DNA of 64,000 bases from Catenulispora sp. MAP5-51 (GTDB lineage Bacteria > Actinomycetota > Actinomycetes > Streptomycetales > Catenulisporaceae), in assembly GCF_041261205.1 (NCBI RefSeq), contig NZ_JBGCCH010000031.1, forward strand, positions 1 through 64,000, written 5' to 3'. The notes beneath the pieces are model-generated. The model did no database searches and was not told the DNA's origin. It saw only the letters and a list, made by a program, of their open reading frames with translations. Positions 10,818-21,066 of the stretch are shown in pieces. Both the position numbers and the translations under genes were made by a program. Numbering within the stretch: the stretch's first letter is position 1; each line of letters opens with the position of its first letter.

Positions 10818-10852
10818 AAAAAGCCCGTCCATCGTTGCCGATGAACGGGCTT
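10818..10852 (-). terminator. Rho-independent terminator of the tRNA transcript
   Basis: On the minus strand a 14-bp stem (10852-10839 with 10834-10821, one G-T pair) with loop GCAA is followed by a T-run. It lies 21 bases beyond the tRNA 3' end. Confidence 0.88.
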
Positions 10853-10873
10853 CGGGCCTTGCCTCGCTATATG

Positions 10874-10947
10874 TGCTCCGGGTGGGACTCGAACCCACAC
10901 TGAATGGTGTTTGAGACCATCTTCTCTGCCGATTGGAATACCGGAGC
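10874..10947 (-). tRNA. tRNA-Leu (CAA), atypical
   Basis: The 7-bp acceptor stem is perfect (GCTCCGG with CCGGAGC), with discriminator A and no encoded CCA. The T-arm is perfect (GTGGG-TTCGAGT-CCCAC). The anticodon arm ATGGT-CTCAAAC-ACCAT gives anticodon CAA, reading UUG leucine codons. Odd points: the variable region is only about 4-5 bases where leucine tRNAs have a long type II arm, the D-stem is weak (TTCC facing GAGA, one mismatch and one G-T pair), and position 10 is T rather than the usual G. It has its own terminator, which argues for real expression. Sits between pyk and pdtaR. Confidence 0.75.
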
Positions 10948-11102
10948 AGCATTCTTGGTGCGAGCCGGGCCATTTCGCGCAGGCGCGAACGGTTCCCGCT
11001 CGGCTTCAGCATACCGAACCGCCGACCCACCCCCGCAACCGACTTCCCCGCAGGTAGGCTCGTACTGAAAAGAAACCGGCACCGCCGCCCAGTGAGGACC
11101 CC

Positions 11103-11741
11103 ATGGCCACCGAGTCCACCCCTGCCCGTCGAGTGATCATTGCCGAGGATGAGGCGCTGATCCGCTTGGACCTTAAGGAGATGTTGCAGGAGGAGGGTTA
11201 CGAGGTCGTCGCCGAGGCTGCTGACGGGGCCGCGGCGGTGCGGTTGGCCGAGGAGCATCGGCCGGATCTGTGCATCTTCGATGTGAAGATGCCGGTGTTG
11301 GACGGGATCACGGCTGCCGAGCAGGTGATCGAGGCTCGGATCGCGCCGGTGCTGATCCTCACCGCCTTCTCGCAGCGGGAGCTGGTCGAGCGGGCGGCTG
11401 AGGCCGGGGTGATGAACTACCTGGTGAAGCCGTTCACCAAGGAGAAGCTGGTGCCGGCCATCGAGATCGCGGTGTCGCGGCACACGCAGCTGACCGCGTT
11501 GGAGGGCGAGGTCGCGGACCTGGCCAGCCGGTTGGAGACGCGCAAGCTGGTGGACCGGGCCAAGGGTGTGCTGCAGACCGCCCACGGGATGACCGAGCCG
11601 GAGGCCTTCCGGTGGATCCAGAAGACGTCCATGGACCGGCGGATGACGATGCGGGAAGTCGCCGAGGTGGTCATCAGCGGGTCGACCGCGGTGGGGTCGC
11701 CGGCCGGGGGGCAGCCGCAGACGCCGGCCAAGGCCGAGTGA
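11103..11741 (+). CDS. pdtaR: ANTAR-domain response regulator (PdtaR type)
   Basis: 212 residues. The N-terminal receiver domain (about 10-125) has the acidic pocket Glu15/Asp16, phospho-acceptor Asp60 (CIFDVKMP), the Thr of LILTAF and the Lys of LVKPF. The C-terminal ANTAR domain (about 135-192; RKLVDRAKGVLQTAHGMTEPEAFRWIQ) binds paired hexaloop hairpins in nascent RNA and prevents termination. A PdtaS-type histidine kinase would phosphorylate it; none is in the window. GAGGA lies upstream of ATG. The same gene follows pyk in Streptomyces, so this is core rather than acquired. Confidence 0.93.
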   Translation: MATESTPARRVIIAEDEALIRLDLKEMLQEEGYEVVAEAADGAAAVRLAEEHRPDLCIFDVKMPVLDGITAAEQVIEARIAPVLILTAFSQRELVERAAEAGVMNYLVKPFTKEKLVPAIEIAVSRHTQLTALEGEVADLASRLETRKLVDRAKGVLQTAHGMTEPEAFRWIQKTSMDRRMTMREVAEVVISGSTAVGSPAGGQPQTPAKAE

Positions 11742-11764
11742 GGCACCATAACGATCTTGTGATC

Positions 11765-11801
11765 CGGCCGGTGGCTGTGACGGGTGTCACGCCGCCGGCC
11801 G
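11765..11801 (+). terminator. Hairpin after pdtaR
   Basis: An 11-bp stem (11765-11775 with 11791-11801, one G-T pair) continues into an inner GTGAC/GTCAC stem with loop GGGT. The T-run is poor, as is common in high-GC actinomycetes. Confidence 0.65.
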
Positions 11802-12162
11802 TTGTCGTGTCCGGGGCTTGATCGACGCGTGCGCGGTGCCTGCGGGGGGCGGCTTCCGTAATATGCCCGCGGCCAGGACGCTGATTACCGTGCTCCGGTG
11901 ACCCCGAGGCGGCGGGCTTCGAAGATCAACGGACCTCAACTCCGTACCCTGTCGGGAACCATGCCACTTGCGGGCTTTTGGCTCTGGTGAGCGCCTCGGC
12001 CCGGTTGGTAACGAGAGCATCACGCGATCTCCGACCCCCTCCCCACGCGTGACGTTCGGCACTAGCCTTCCCATCACCCATTGTGGTGACCGCGTGAATT
12101 CGGACGAGTACCAATGCCCAATCGGCTCCGGTGCTCGTCCGACGATCAGGGAGGATCTGGAA
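11802..12162. promoter_or_regulatory. livK upstream region
   Basis: About 360 bases without a credible gene. It must hold the liv operon promoter, but no convincing -35/-10 pair or regulator site was found. The ribosome site AGGGAGGA (about 12148-12155) fixes the livK start. Confidence 0.45.
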
Positions 12163-13392
12163 GTGCGGACCATCAACCGAGTGCGGGCCGGCGCTTTGAT
12201 TGCCGCGGGCGTGTTCGCGCTTTCGGCTTGTGCCGGCAGCTCGTCGAAATCGTCGGGCAGCTCTTCGTCAAGTTCCAACGGGAGCGGAAGCTCCACTTCG
12301 GCCGCCAACAACGGCAAGCCCACGCTGGAGATCGGCGTGCAGGGTCCGTTGTCGGGCGCCAACCAGGCCCTGGGCCTGAACATCGACTGGGGCGTCAAGC
12401 TCGCCGTCCAGCAGGAGAACGCCAAGGGCGACCTGCCCTTCAACCTGGCCGTCAAGGAAGCCGACGACCAGGGTGACCAGTCCAAGGGCGCCGACGCGGC
12501 GAACCTGCTGATCCAGGACACCAAGGTCGTCGGCCTCGTGGGCCCGGCCTTCTCCGGCCCGACCGCCGCCGCGGGCAAGCTCTTCTCCGACGCCCACCTG
12601 GTGGCCGTCAGCCCCTCGGCGACGCGTCCGTCGCTGACGTCCTCGGGCTTCACCACCTTCTACCGCGTCGTGGCCAACGACGACGTGCAGGGTCCGGCGG
12701 CCGCCGACTACATGGCCAAGGTGCTCAAGGCGCCGAACGTCTACGTGGTCGACGACAAGTCGCAGTACGGCCAGGGTCTGTCCACCGCGATCGTCGCCGA
12801 GCTGAAGAAGGACGGCGTCACGGTCGAGACCGACAGCGCCGCGGCCGGCACGCAGGACTACTCGCAGCTGGCCTCCAAGGTCGCCGGCTCGCCGGCCAAG
12901 GCCATGTACTACGCCGGCTACTACGCCGACGGCGGCGTGTTCGCCAAGGCGCTGAAGGCGGCCGGCTACGGCGGCACGATGCTCTCCGGCGACGGGTCGA
13001 AGGACCCGAACTTCATCACCACCGCCGGCCAGGACGCGGCCCAGGGCTGGCAGTTCACCTGCCCGTGCCTGGACGCCGGCAGCGACCCGAAGTACGCGGC
13101 CTTCGCCACGGCCTACAAGGCGCTGGCCAACGCGGCCCCCGGCACGTACTCCATCGAGGGCTACGACGCCGCCAACACGATCATCAGCGTCCTGAAGAGC
13201 CTGAACACCGCCACCCCGACCCGTCAGGCCGTGGCCGACGGCGTGGGCAAGGTGGACTACCAGGGTCTGTCCAAGGAGATCAAGTTCACCCCCACCGGTG
13301 ACGTCTCCGGGACCTCGATCTACGCCTACAAGATCAGCGGCAATGACATCACGCTGATCGGCGACATCTCCAAGCTGATCGCCGGCAGCTGA
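12163..13392 (+). CDS. livK: Branched-chain amino acid ABC transporter, substrate-binding lipoprotein
   Basis: 409 residues from a GTG start. The signal peptide (VRTINRVRAGALIAAGVFAL) ends in lipobox LSAC with lipidated Cys23, followed by a Ser/Gly linker. The rest is a type I periplasmic-binding fold (Peripla_BP_6; EIGVQGPLSGANQALG, PSATRPSLT, YYAGYYADGG) of the Leu/Ile/Val family. It is anchored outside the membrane and delivers substrate to LivHM. The frame is open further upstream (to 11968), but the Shine-Dalgarno and the signal peptide place the start here. Two strong hairpins follow before livH, which would let the binding protein be made in excess. The substrate could also be another small amide or amino acid. 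Confidence 0.93.
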   Translation: MRTINRVRAGALIAAGVFALSACAGSSSKSSGSSSSSSNGSGSSTSAANNGKPTLEIGVQGPLSGANQALGLNIDWGVKLAVQQENAKGDLPFNLAVKEADDQGDQSKGADAANLLIQDTKVVGLVGPAFSGPTAAAGKLFSDAHLVAVSPSATRPSLTSSGFTTFYRVVANDDVQGPAAADYMAKVLKAPNVYVVDDKSQYGQGLSTAIVAELKKDGVTVETDSAAAGTQDYSQLASKVAGSPAKAMYYAGYYADGGVFAKALKAAGYGGTMLSGDGSKDPNFITTAGQDAAQGWQFTCPCLDAGSDPKYAAFATAYKALANAAPGTYSIEGYDAANTIISVLKSLNTATPTRQAVADGVGKVDYQGLSKEIKFTPTGDVSGTSIYAYKISGNDITLIGDISKLIAGS

Positions 13393-13404
13393 CCTGAGAC
13401 AGGG

Positions 13405-13436
13405 CCGGTGCCCGCACCCCTTCGGGCGGGCACCGG
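13405..13436 (+). terminator. First hairpin between livK and livH
   Basis: A perfect 11-bp stem (13405-13415 with 13426-13436) with a 10-base loop, 13 bases after the livK stop. No T-run; probably a partial terminator or a 3'-end stabiliser for livK mRNA. Confidence 0.7.
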
Positions 13437-13509
13437 TGCACCGCCCACTGATCTCCCGGCGCCCGGGTCTGCCAGGCCCGACAGCGTCGCAAAGACGACG
13501 ACACCCGCG

Positions 13510-13547
13510 AGCCGTGGCCCGCTGAAATTTCACAGCGGGCCACGGCT
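13510..13547 (+). terminator. Second hairpin between livK and livH
   Basis: A perfect 15-bp stem (13510-13524 with 13533-13547) with an 8-base A/T-rich loop, followed by TTCGCG. Strong enough to stop most transcripts before livH. Confidence 0.78.
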
Positions 13548-13605
13548 TTCGCGTGGCATCGGGCCACCCCCGCAACCCTGACGCCTCCTGCACAGGAAGC
13601 CCTTT

Positions 13606-14552
13606 ATGTACATCACCCAACACTTTTGGGAGCTGCTGTTCCAAGGGATCAGGCTCGGCTCCCTCTACGCCCTGATCGCCATCGGCTACACCATGGTCTA
13701 CGGCGTGCTCCAGCTGATCAACTTCGCTCACAGCGAGGTGTTCATGTCCGGCGCCCTGGGCGGCGTGTTCATGCTCACCGCGCTGGTCGGGACCAACGGC
13801 AACACCCCCAGCGGCTTCTCCGCCGTCGAGTACACTGCCCTGGCCCTGATCGCCGGTGCGGCGGTGGGCGCGGCGATCGCGTTCTCGCTGGAGCGCGTGG
13901 CCTATCGGCCGCTGCGTAAACGCCACGCTCCGAAGCTGGTCTACCTGATCACCGCGATCGGCGCCTCGATCTTCCTGTACAACCTGGCCGGCAAGCTGTT
14001 CGGCCGCAACAACCTGCAGGTCCCGGAGTCCTTCCATTCCGGAAAGGTTTTCGTCCTGCCCGGTACCGGCCCGTCGGGCCCGCGCACCGTCCGGACCCTG
14101 GACATGCTGATCATCATCACCGCGGTGGTCATGATGGTCGCGCTGGACCTGCTGATCAGCCGCACCAAGCTGGGCGCCGGCATCCGGGCCGTGGCCCAGG
14201 ACGCCGAGACCGCGCAGCTGATGGGCGTGGACGTCAGCAAGGTGATCTCCCGGACCTTCATCATCGGCGGTCTGCTGGCCGGCGTCGGCGGCGTGCTCTA
14301 CGCCATGTTCCACGCGGTGAACTACACGATGGGCTTCGTCCCGGGCATCAAGGCGTTCACCGCCGCGGTGCTCGGCGGCATCGGCAACGTCCGCGGAGCC
14401 ATGCTCGGCGGTCTGCTGCTGGGTATCGTGGAGACCTTCAGCCAGGGCATCTTCAAGCTGGAGTGGGTCGACGTGGTCTCCTTCGTGGTGCTGGTCGCCG
14501 TGCTGCTGATCCGGCCGACGGGCATCCTGGGCGAGCGGACGGGGAGGGCGGC

Positions 14553-14556
<4 letters not shown>
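13606..14556 (+). CDS. livH: Branched-chain amino acid ABC transporter permease LivH
   Basis: 316 residues, highly hydrophobic, with the LivH signature near the N-terminus (GSLYALIAIGYTMVYGVLQLINFAH) and the family end GILLGIVE-like segment (GGLLLGIVETFSQG). It forms half of the membrane channel with LivM. ATG is preceded by CAGGAAG. The stop overlaps the livM GTG (GTGA). Confidence 0.95.
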
Positions 14557-15982
<1,426 letters not shown>

Positions 15983-15986
<4 letters not shown>

Positions 15987-17368
15987 GTACGAGCACTGAG
16001 ACGGTGCCGCAGCCGCGGGCCGAGCAGGGCCGGGCGGTGCTGCGGGCCGAGGGCGTCACGCTCCGGTTCGGCGGCCTGACCAGCCTGGACCACGTCGGCC
16101 TGACCCTGCACAGCGGGGAGGTGCTGGCGGTCATCGGCCCCAACGGAGCCGGCAAGACCTCGCTGTTCAACAGCCTGACCGGGGTGTACCTGCCCCAGGA
16201 GGGCTCGATCGAGTTCATCCCGGACGGCGGCTCGCCGGTCCCGCTGGTGCGCCTGACGCGCGTCACCCGCCGCCGCGCCAGCCGCAAGCCGCACCTGGTC
16301 AACCGCGCGGGCATCTCGCGCACGTTCCAGAACATCCGGCTGTTCAACGCCCTGACGGTCCTGGAGAACGTCCAGATCGCCGCCGAGACCCGCAGCGCCT
16401 CCGGCCCGGTCGGGGTCATGCTCGGGCTGCCGCGCAACCGCAAGAACGAGCGGGCCGCGCGGAAGCACTCGCGCGACATGCTGGAGTTCGTGGGGCTGCG
16501 CGGCAAGGAGAGCGACATCGCCGGCTCGCTGTCCTACGGCGACCAGCGGCGTCTGGAGATCGCCCGCGCCCTGGCCAGCGACCCGAAGGTGCTGCTGCTC
16601 GACGAGCCGGCGGCCGGCACCAACCCCTCGGAGAAGCTGGGCCTGGCGCAGCTGATCACCCGCATCAACACCGAGCTGGGCATCAGCATCCTGCTGATCG
16701 AGCACGACATGCGCCTGGTGATGTCGGTCGCGCACCGGATCACGGTGCTGAACTTCGGCAAGGTGATCGCCTCCGGCGCGCCCTCCGAGGTGCAGCAGAA
16801 CCCGGCGGTCATCGAGGCCTACCTGGGCAGCGAGGCGGCCGAGGAGGCGGTGGCCGAGGCGGCAGCGGAGGCCGAACCGGTGCCGGCGGCGCCGGTGGTC
16901 GACGCGGTGCAGGCCGAGGCGGCGGCTGCGAAGACTGCGGTTGCTGAGGCTGAGGCTGAGCCGGCTGCGGCTGCTGAGGCTGGGTCCGAGCCGGCTGAGG
17001 CTGCGGCTGCTGAGGCTGAGTCGAGCACAGCTGCCGAGTCCGAAGCCGACGCGCCGGTGATCGAGGCCGCGGCCGAGGAGACCCCGGCCGCTGAGGAGTC
17101 GTCGGAACCGGCTGAGGAGCCGGCAACCGAGCAACCCGCTGCCGAACCCGCTGCACAGGAGTCCCCGGCCGCCGAGGAATCCGCCAGCGAGGAATCCGCC
17201 GCCGAGGCTCAGGCCGAGGCGCAGGCGGCTGCGGCCACCGAGTCCGCCGAGACCGAGTCTGCCGAGTCCACCGGGACCGCCGAGGAATCCGCCCAGGAAT
17301 CCGCTGCGGAAACCGGCTCCAAGACCGGATCCCCGGCCCGCGACACCAACGAGGAGGGGTCCGCATGA
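15983..17368 (+). CDS. livG: Branched-chain amino acid ABC transporter ATPase LivG with long acidic tail
   Basis: 461 residues from GTG overlapping the livM stop. The first ~285 residues are a normal LivG: Walker A GPNGAGKTS, signature LSYGDQRRLEIARAL, Walker B VLLLDEPAAG, switch His in IEHDM, ending EAYLGS. It hydrolyses ATP to drive uptake. Residues ~287-461 are an Ala/Glu/Pro/Ser-rich, strongly acidic, low-complexity tail with no fold apparent; ordinary LivG proteins stop near 260-300 residues. The frame stays intact to an ATGA junction with livF, so the tail is translated unless cleaved. Confidence 0.93.
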
Positions 17369-18171
17369 GCGAGGCGACCACCATCCCCGGTCCGCGCACC
17401 GAGACGTCCTCCGCCGAAGGCACTCCGCTTCTGGAGCTCCGTTCGGTCGAGGTCGCCTATGGCGGCATCGTGGCCCTGAAGGGCATCGACCTGGAGGTCC
17501 GGCAGGGCGAGATCGTGGCCCTGCTCGGTGCCAACGGCGCCGGCAAGACCACGACCCTGCGCACCGTCTCCGGGCTCCTCAAGCCGCGCTCCGGCGAGGT
17601 CCTGTACGCCGGCGAGGCCCTGACCGGCATCCCGGCGCACAAGATCGTCCAGCTGGGCATCGGCCACTCCCCGGAGGGCCGGCGCATCTTCTCCCGGATG
17701 ACCGTCCTGGAGAACCTCCAGATGGGCGCCTACCGCTTCAAGTCGGTGTCCCAGAAGGACCTGGACCAGGTCTTCGAGCTGTTCCCGCGGCTGCACGAGC
17801 GCCGCACCCAGCTCGGCGGCAACCTGTCCGGCGGCGAGCAGCAGATGCTCGCCATCGGCCGGGCCATGATGGGCCAGCCCAAGCTCCTGCTGCTCGACGA
17901 GCCCTCGATGGGCCTGGCGCCGCTGATCGTGGCCCAGATCTTCGAGATCATCGAGCGCATCAACGCCCTGGGCACCACCATCCTGCTGGTCGAGCAGAAC
18001 GCGGCGCAGGCGCTGAAGCTGGCGAACCGGGGCTACGTCCTGGAGACCGGCGAAGTCCGGATGAGCGCTCCGGCCTCGGAACTGCTCAACGACCCGCGCG
18101 TCCGCGAGGCCTACCTCGGCGAGACGGCGGAAAGCACCGAGAGCACCGAGAGCACCGAGAGCACGGAGTAG
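17365..18171 (+). CDS. livF: Branched-chain amino acid ABC transporter ATPase LivF
   Basis: 268 residues; ATG overlaps the livG stop (ATGA). Walker A GANGAGKTT, signature LSGGEQQMLAIGRAM, Walker B LLLLDEPSMG and VEQNA switch are all present. Typical LivF proteins are about 235 residues; here there are ~25 extra residues before the core and a C-terminal STE repeat. Second ATPase of the importer and last gene of the operon. Confidence 0.95.
   Translation: MSEATTIPGPRTETSSAEGTPLLELRSVEVAYGGIVALKGIDLEVRQGEIVALLGANGAGKTTTLRTVSGLLKPRSGEVLYAGEALTGIPAHKIVQLGIGHSPEGRRIFSRMTVLENLQMGAYRFKSVSQKDLDQVFELFPRLHERRTQLGGNLSGGEQQMLAIGRAMMGQPKLLLLDEPSMGLAPLIVAQIFEIIERINALGTTILLVEQNAAQALKLANRGYVLETGEVRMSAPASELLNDPRVREAYLGETAESTESTESTESTE
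18133..18168 (+). repeat. 9-bp tandem repeat at the 3' end of livF
   Basis: Four units of agcaccgag (last one agcacggag) encode STE repeats directly before the stop codon. Length change would alter the tail without frameshift. Confidence 0.9.
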
Positions 18172-18189
18172 TACCGGCAGTACCCCATC

Positions 18190-18233
18190 AGCGGCCGTCG
18201 TCCCTCGCCCTCAGGCGTCGGACGACGGCCGCT
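18190..18233. terminator. Bidirectional terminator after livF
   Basis: A perfect 14-bp stem (18190-18203 with 18220-18233) with a 16-base loop and TGTTCT after it. Lies between convergent livF and the phosphotransferase gene. Confidence 0.85.
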
Positions 18234-18238
18234 GTGTT

Positions 18239-19159
18239 CTAGGCCAAGCGCTCCATGGCCGCCTCCAAGAACGCGTCACGCCGCCGCTCCAGCGTCGGCC
18301 GATCGAGGTCGGACCGTCCCTGGTCCTGGATCACCGGCGTGAACTCGGCCATCGTCGGCGGCGTGCTCAGCGCGGCCACGACGTCCCAGTACGCCAGATC
18401 CTCGACCCGGCCCCGCCCGCTGCCTGTCAGATAGCCGGCCAGCACCGCCTCGGCGTACTCCTCGCCGAACATCAGCGCCGCGTCCAGCCGGATCGAGGCC
18501 ACGTCCAGGCCCGGCTCCCCGATCCCGGCGCAGTCCCAGTCCACGAACCCGCTCAGCCCCGCGCCGACCCACAGCGTGTTCCCCAGCCACAGATCGCCGT
18601 GGACCAGCCCCGGGTCGCCCTCGGGAACCGGACGCCGCGCCACCGCCTCCTCGGCCGCGAGCAGCAGGTCGCTCGCGCCCTGGCGCCGGCGCGCGCCGGC
18701 GAAGTCGACCGATTGGATCGGCCGGGTCTTGTGCGCCATCCCGTCCAGCGCGCCGAGCGGCACGCCGCGCAGCGCGGCCGTGGCCCGGCCGTACTCGGCG
18801 AGCAGCTCCGGCGTCGGCTCCTCCGGGACGCGGCTGCTGCCCTCGACCACGGTGCTCAGCAGCGCCAGCGCGCCGGCCTCGGCGCCGGTCGGGTCGTGGG
18901 CGATCAGCCGGGCGCTCGGGACGCCGTGCTGCTCGGCGATCTCCAGCAGCCGGGCCTCGACGCCGAAGCCCTCGCGCTGCTCCTGGTTCTCGGGGTCGCC
19001 GACCCGCAGCACCACGGCCCGGCCGTCGTCCAGGCGCAGCATCCACGGGTTCGAGCCCTCGCGCAGACCCGCGGCGCCGGCCAGGGTCGCCCGCGAGTGG
19101 CCCGGCAGCGTCAGGCGCGTGAGGACCCATTCCAGTACCGGCTCGGCGATCTCATTCAT
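18239..19159 (-). CDS. Aminoglycoside/choline-type phosphotransferase (APH family)
   Basis: 306 residues. The kinase-like catalytic loop VHGDLWLGN gives His187, Asp189 and Asn194, and the metal-binding Asp207 lies in FVDWDCAG. This is the APH fold, which transfers phosphate from ATP to a small hydroxylated substrate. The family includes antibiotic kinases, choline/ethanolamine kinases and homoserine kinase-like enzymes; the sequence alone does not show the substrate, and resistance should not be assumed. Convergent with livF. Confidence 0.85.
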   Translation of the reverse strand: MNEIAEPVLEWVLTRLTLPGHSRATLAGAAGLREGSNPWMLRLDDGRAVVLRVGDPENQEQREGFGVEARLLEIAEQHGVPSARLIAHDPTGAEAGALALLSTVVEGSSRVPEEPTPELLAEYGRATAALRGVPLGALDGMAHKTRPIQSVDFAGARRRQGASDLLLAAEEAVARRPVPEGDPGLVHGDLWLGNTLWVGAGLSGFVDWDCAGIGEPGLDVASIRLDAALMFGEEYAEAVLAGYLTGSGRGRVEDLAYWDVVAALSTPPTMAEFTPVIQDQGRSDLDRPTLERRRDAFLEAAMERLA

Positions 19160-19222
19160 GGGGCAAGACCATACGCACCGCCCCTCACAGGGCGCCCAGG
19201 CCCCCGATCGACGATGTGCGGC

Positions 19223-19852
19223 TCAGGAGAACGGCCACGTCCGCACCGGCAGCGGTGCCCGCACCGTGGGGCCGCCCTCCCCGTCGGAGAACGTGAAGCC
19301 GTTCACCGTCGCGTCGCGCGGCACGTCGTAGTAGATGTCGAGCTCGTACCGGTCGTGCGACCCCACCTGCGCGATCTCCAGCGGCTGGCGCTTCACCTCC
19401 TGCGCGGGGTAGGAGACCGGGATCGAGGCCCCGGCCGTGGTCGTCAGCGCCGTCTTGTGGGTGTCGAAGGAGTGCGTGAACGTGTCGACGTTGGTCAGCG
19501 CGATCCGGACCAGGCAGAACTGGCCGTCCGCCTCCTGCTCGCCGTGCGTGCCGATGACCTCCGACAGCCCGCAGGACATCCGCAGCGGCTCCACGACGAT
19601 CTTGCCGCTGGTGTACGGGCTCTGCGACGGCAGCACGATCTCCTTGGGCCGCAGCGTCTCGTTCACGGGGTCCGGCGCCAGGGCCGGCCCGGAGGCGGCA
19701 GCGGCCTTCGCGGATCCCGCGGCGGACGCGGCCGGGCCGGTGTGGGACGCGGCGGGCCGGGCCGCGACGGCGACCGCGGTGGCCACCGCGGCCCCGGCGA
19801 GCAGGCTGCCGAGCGCGACGACGGTGTCGCGGCGTGCGGGTCGAAAGGTCAC
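19223..19852 (-). CDS. Secreted or membrane-anchored protein, DUF4352-like
   Basis: 209 residues from GTG at 19852. Arg-rich N-terminus, hydrophobic segment (VVALGSLLAGAAVATAVAVA), Ala-rich linker, then a beta-rich domain with two Cys (SCGLSEV and QFCLVRIALTNVD) resembling extracytoplasmic DUF4352-type immunoglobulin-like domains. The frame is open far upstream, but that part reads antisense through the next gene and is Arg/Gly-rich junk. Just downstream of another secreted protein of similar design, so probably co-expressed. Function unknown. Confidence 0.6.
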   Translation of the reverse strand: MTFRPARRDTVVALGSLLAGAAVATAVAVAARPAASHTGPAASAAGSAKAAAASGPALAPDPVNETLRPKEIVLPSQSPYTSGKIVVEPLRMSCGLSEVIGTHGEQEADGQFCLVRIALTNVDTFTHSFDTHKTALTTTAGASIPVSYPAQEVKRQPLEIAQVGSHDRYELDIYYDVPRDATVNGFTFSDGEGGPTVRAPLPVRTWPFS

Positions 19853-19920
19853 GTTCCTTGGATACGCCGGGCCCCGTGTCTTGTATAGCCCTGTGTAGTT
19901 GTACGGCCCTGCGAAGCCCC

Positions 19921-20994
19921 TCAGATCCCGCACGCCTCGTAGAGCATCTGCGTGACCAGCCCCGGCCGCAGCTGCGCGACGAACACCTGCTCCACGGGCT
20001 CGCTCTGCCCGGCGGCCGGTCCGGTGGTGTGCGCGGTGAACTCCACGCCCAGATCCTGGCTCCAGCGCGGCGCGTGCTCGCAGTCGTCGACGTGCCAGTG
20101 CGTCGACACGCGCGCCGTCTGTCCCGGGACCACCGTGACCGGCAGCTCGGTGCCGGTGATGGTGACGCCGGGCCGGAACGCGGTGACCTTGTCCACGCTC
20201 CACGTCTGCGCCCCGGCCGACTCGACCGTGAAGGTCAGGTCGAAGCCCTCCGGATCGTCCGGCGCGCCGATCGGCTGCGTGGCGTCGATCGCGGAGGCGG
20301 AGATCTCATCGCCGGGCCGTGCGCACTGCGTGGCCCGCTGACGCATATACGTGTCCCATATAGCGTCGGTGAGCGGATAGGCGTAGTCGTGGCCTGCTTC
20401 GGGATTCTGCGGAGTGCTGATGCTATAGCGAACCGTGATCGGCAATACCGGAAGGAACCCATATACGTCGCATGCATATGGAAGCGTTACCGGTACCGAA
20501 GCAGTGCTGCCCGCACCCAAACCTTGGGCCGGCCACATGGAGGCCGACCCGAGCCGCGTCCCCACCGCATCCCACAGCTCAGCGCTGACCACCTCCAGCC
20601 GCGTCGCGGCGTTGTTGGTCAGCTGCAGGCCCAGCACTGCGTGGTCGGCACTGTTCCCGGCCTGGAGTGTGGTGGTGCCCAGCCGGACCTTGTACAGGTC
20701 GACGTCCATCTGTGAGGGCGTCGGGACCGGCTGCGGCGCCGCCTCCCGCCGCCCGGCCGCCGGCCACACGGCCAGGGCCAGGACGGTCGCCGCGGCGCAC
20801 ACCCCGGCGATCCGGACTCGGCGGGGGAGTCGCCTGATGCGCGCGTCGAGGCCCTCGGGCCCGTCGTCGCCGCCGCGGATCGTCTCCCGGTCGCTGGTGG
20901 CCGAGTTCGGCCCTTCCCCGGGCAGTGAGTCGTCGTCGACGAGCTCGATGACGAGTTCGTCCTCGTCGTCGCCGGGTTCCGGATCGCCTCCCAT
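19921..20994 (-). CDS. Membrane-anchored protein of unknown function
   Basis: 357 residues from ATG at 20994. An acidic cytoplasmic segment (~1-40, rich in Asp/Glu) is followed by Arg-rich residues, one transmembrane helix (about 60-78, VRIAGVCAAATVLALAVW) and a ~270-residue extracytoplasmic part of beta character with Cys residues and phrases such as LGLQLTNNAATRLEV, suggesting two Ig-like modules. An in-frame ATG 21 codons upstream is possible but poorly supported. The next gene has the same topology, suggesting a pair. I do not recognise the family. Confidence 0.6.
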   Translation of the reverse strand: MGGDPEPGDDEDELVIELVDDDSLPGEGPNSATSDRETIRGGDDGPEGLDARIRRLPRRVRIAGVCAAATVLALAVWPAAGRREAAPQPVPTPSQMDVDLYKVRLGTTTLQAGNSADHAVLGLQLTNNAATRLEVVSAELWDAVGTRLGSASMWPAQGLGAGSTASVPVTLPYACDVYGFLPVLPITVRYSISTPQNPEAGHDYAYPLTDAIWDTYMRQRATQCARPGDEISASAIDATQPIGAPDDPEGFDLTFTVESAGAQTWSVDKVTAFRPGVTITGTELPVTVVPGQTARVSTHWHVDDCEHAPRWSQDLGVEFTAHTTGPAAGQSEPVEQVFVAQLRPGLVTQMLYEACGI

Positions 20995-21066
20995 GGGCGC
21001 ATTGTCCGTCCGGTGTGGACCTTGCGCCAGAGGATCAGCGGTGCGTTGTCGGCGCACCGCCGCGGG

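Noticed and set aside
18239-19159. Aminoglycoside resistance gene
   Set aside because: Only the general APH kinase motifs are visible; many such enzymes act on metabolites, so no resistance claim is made.
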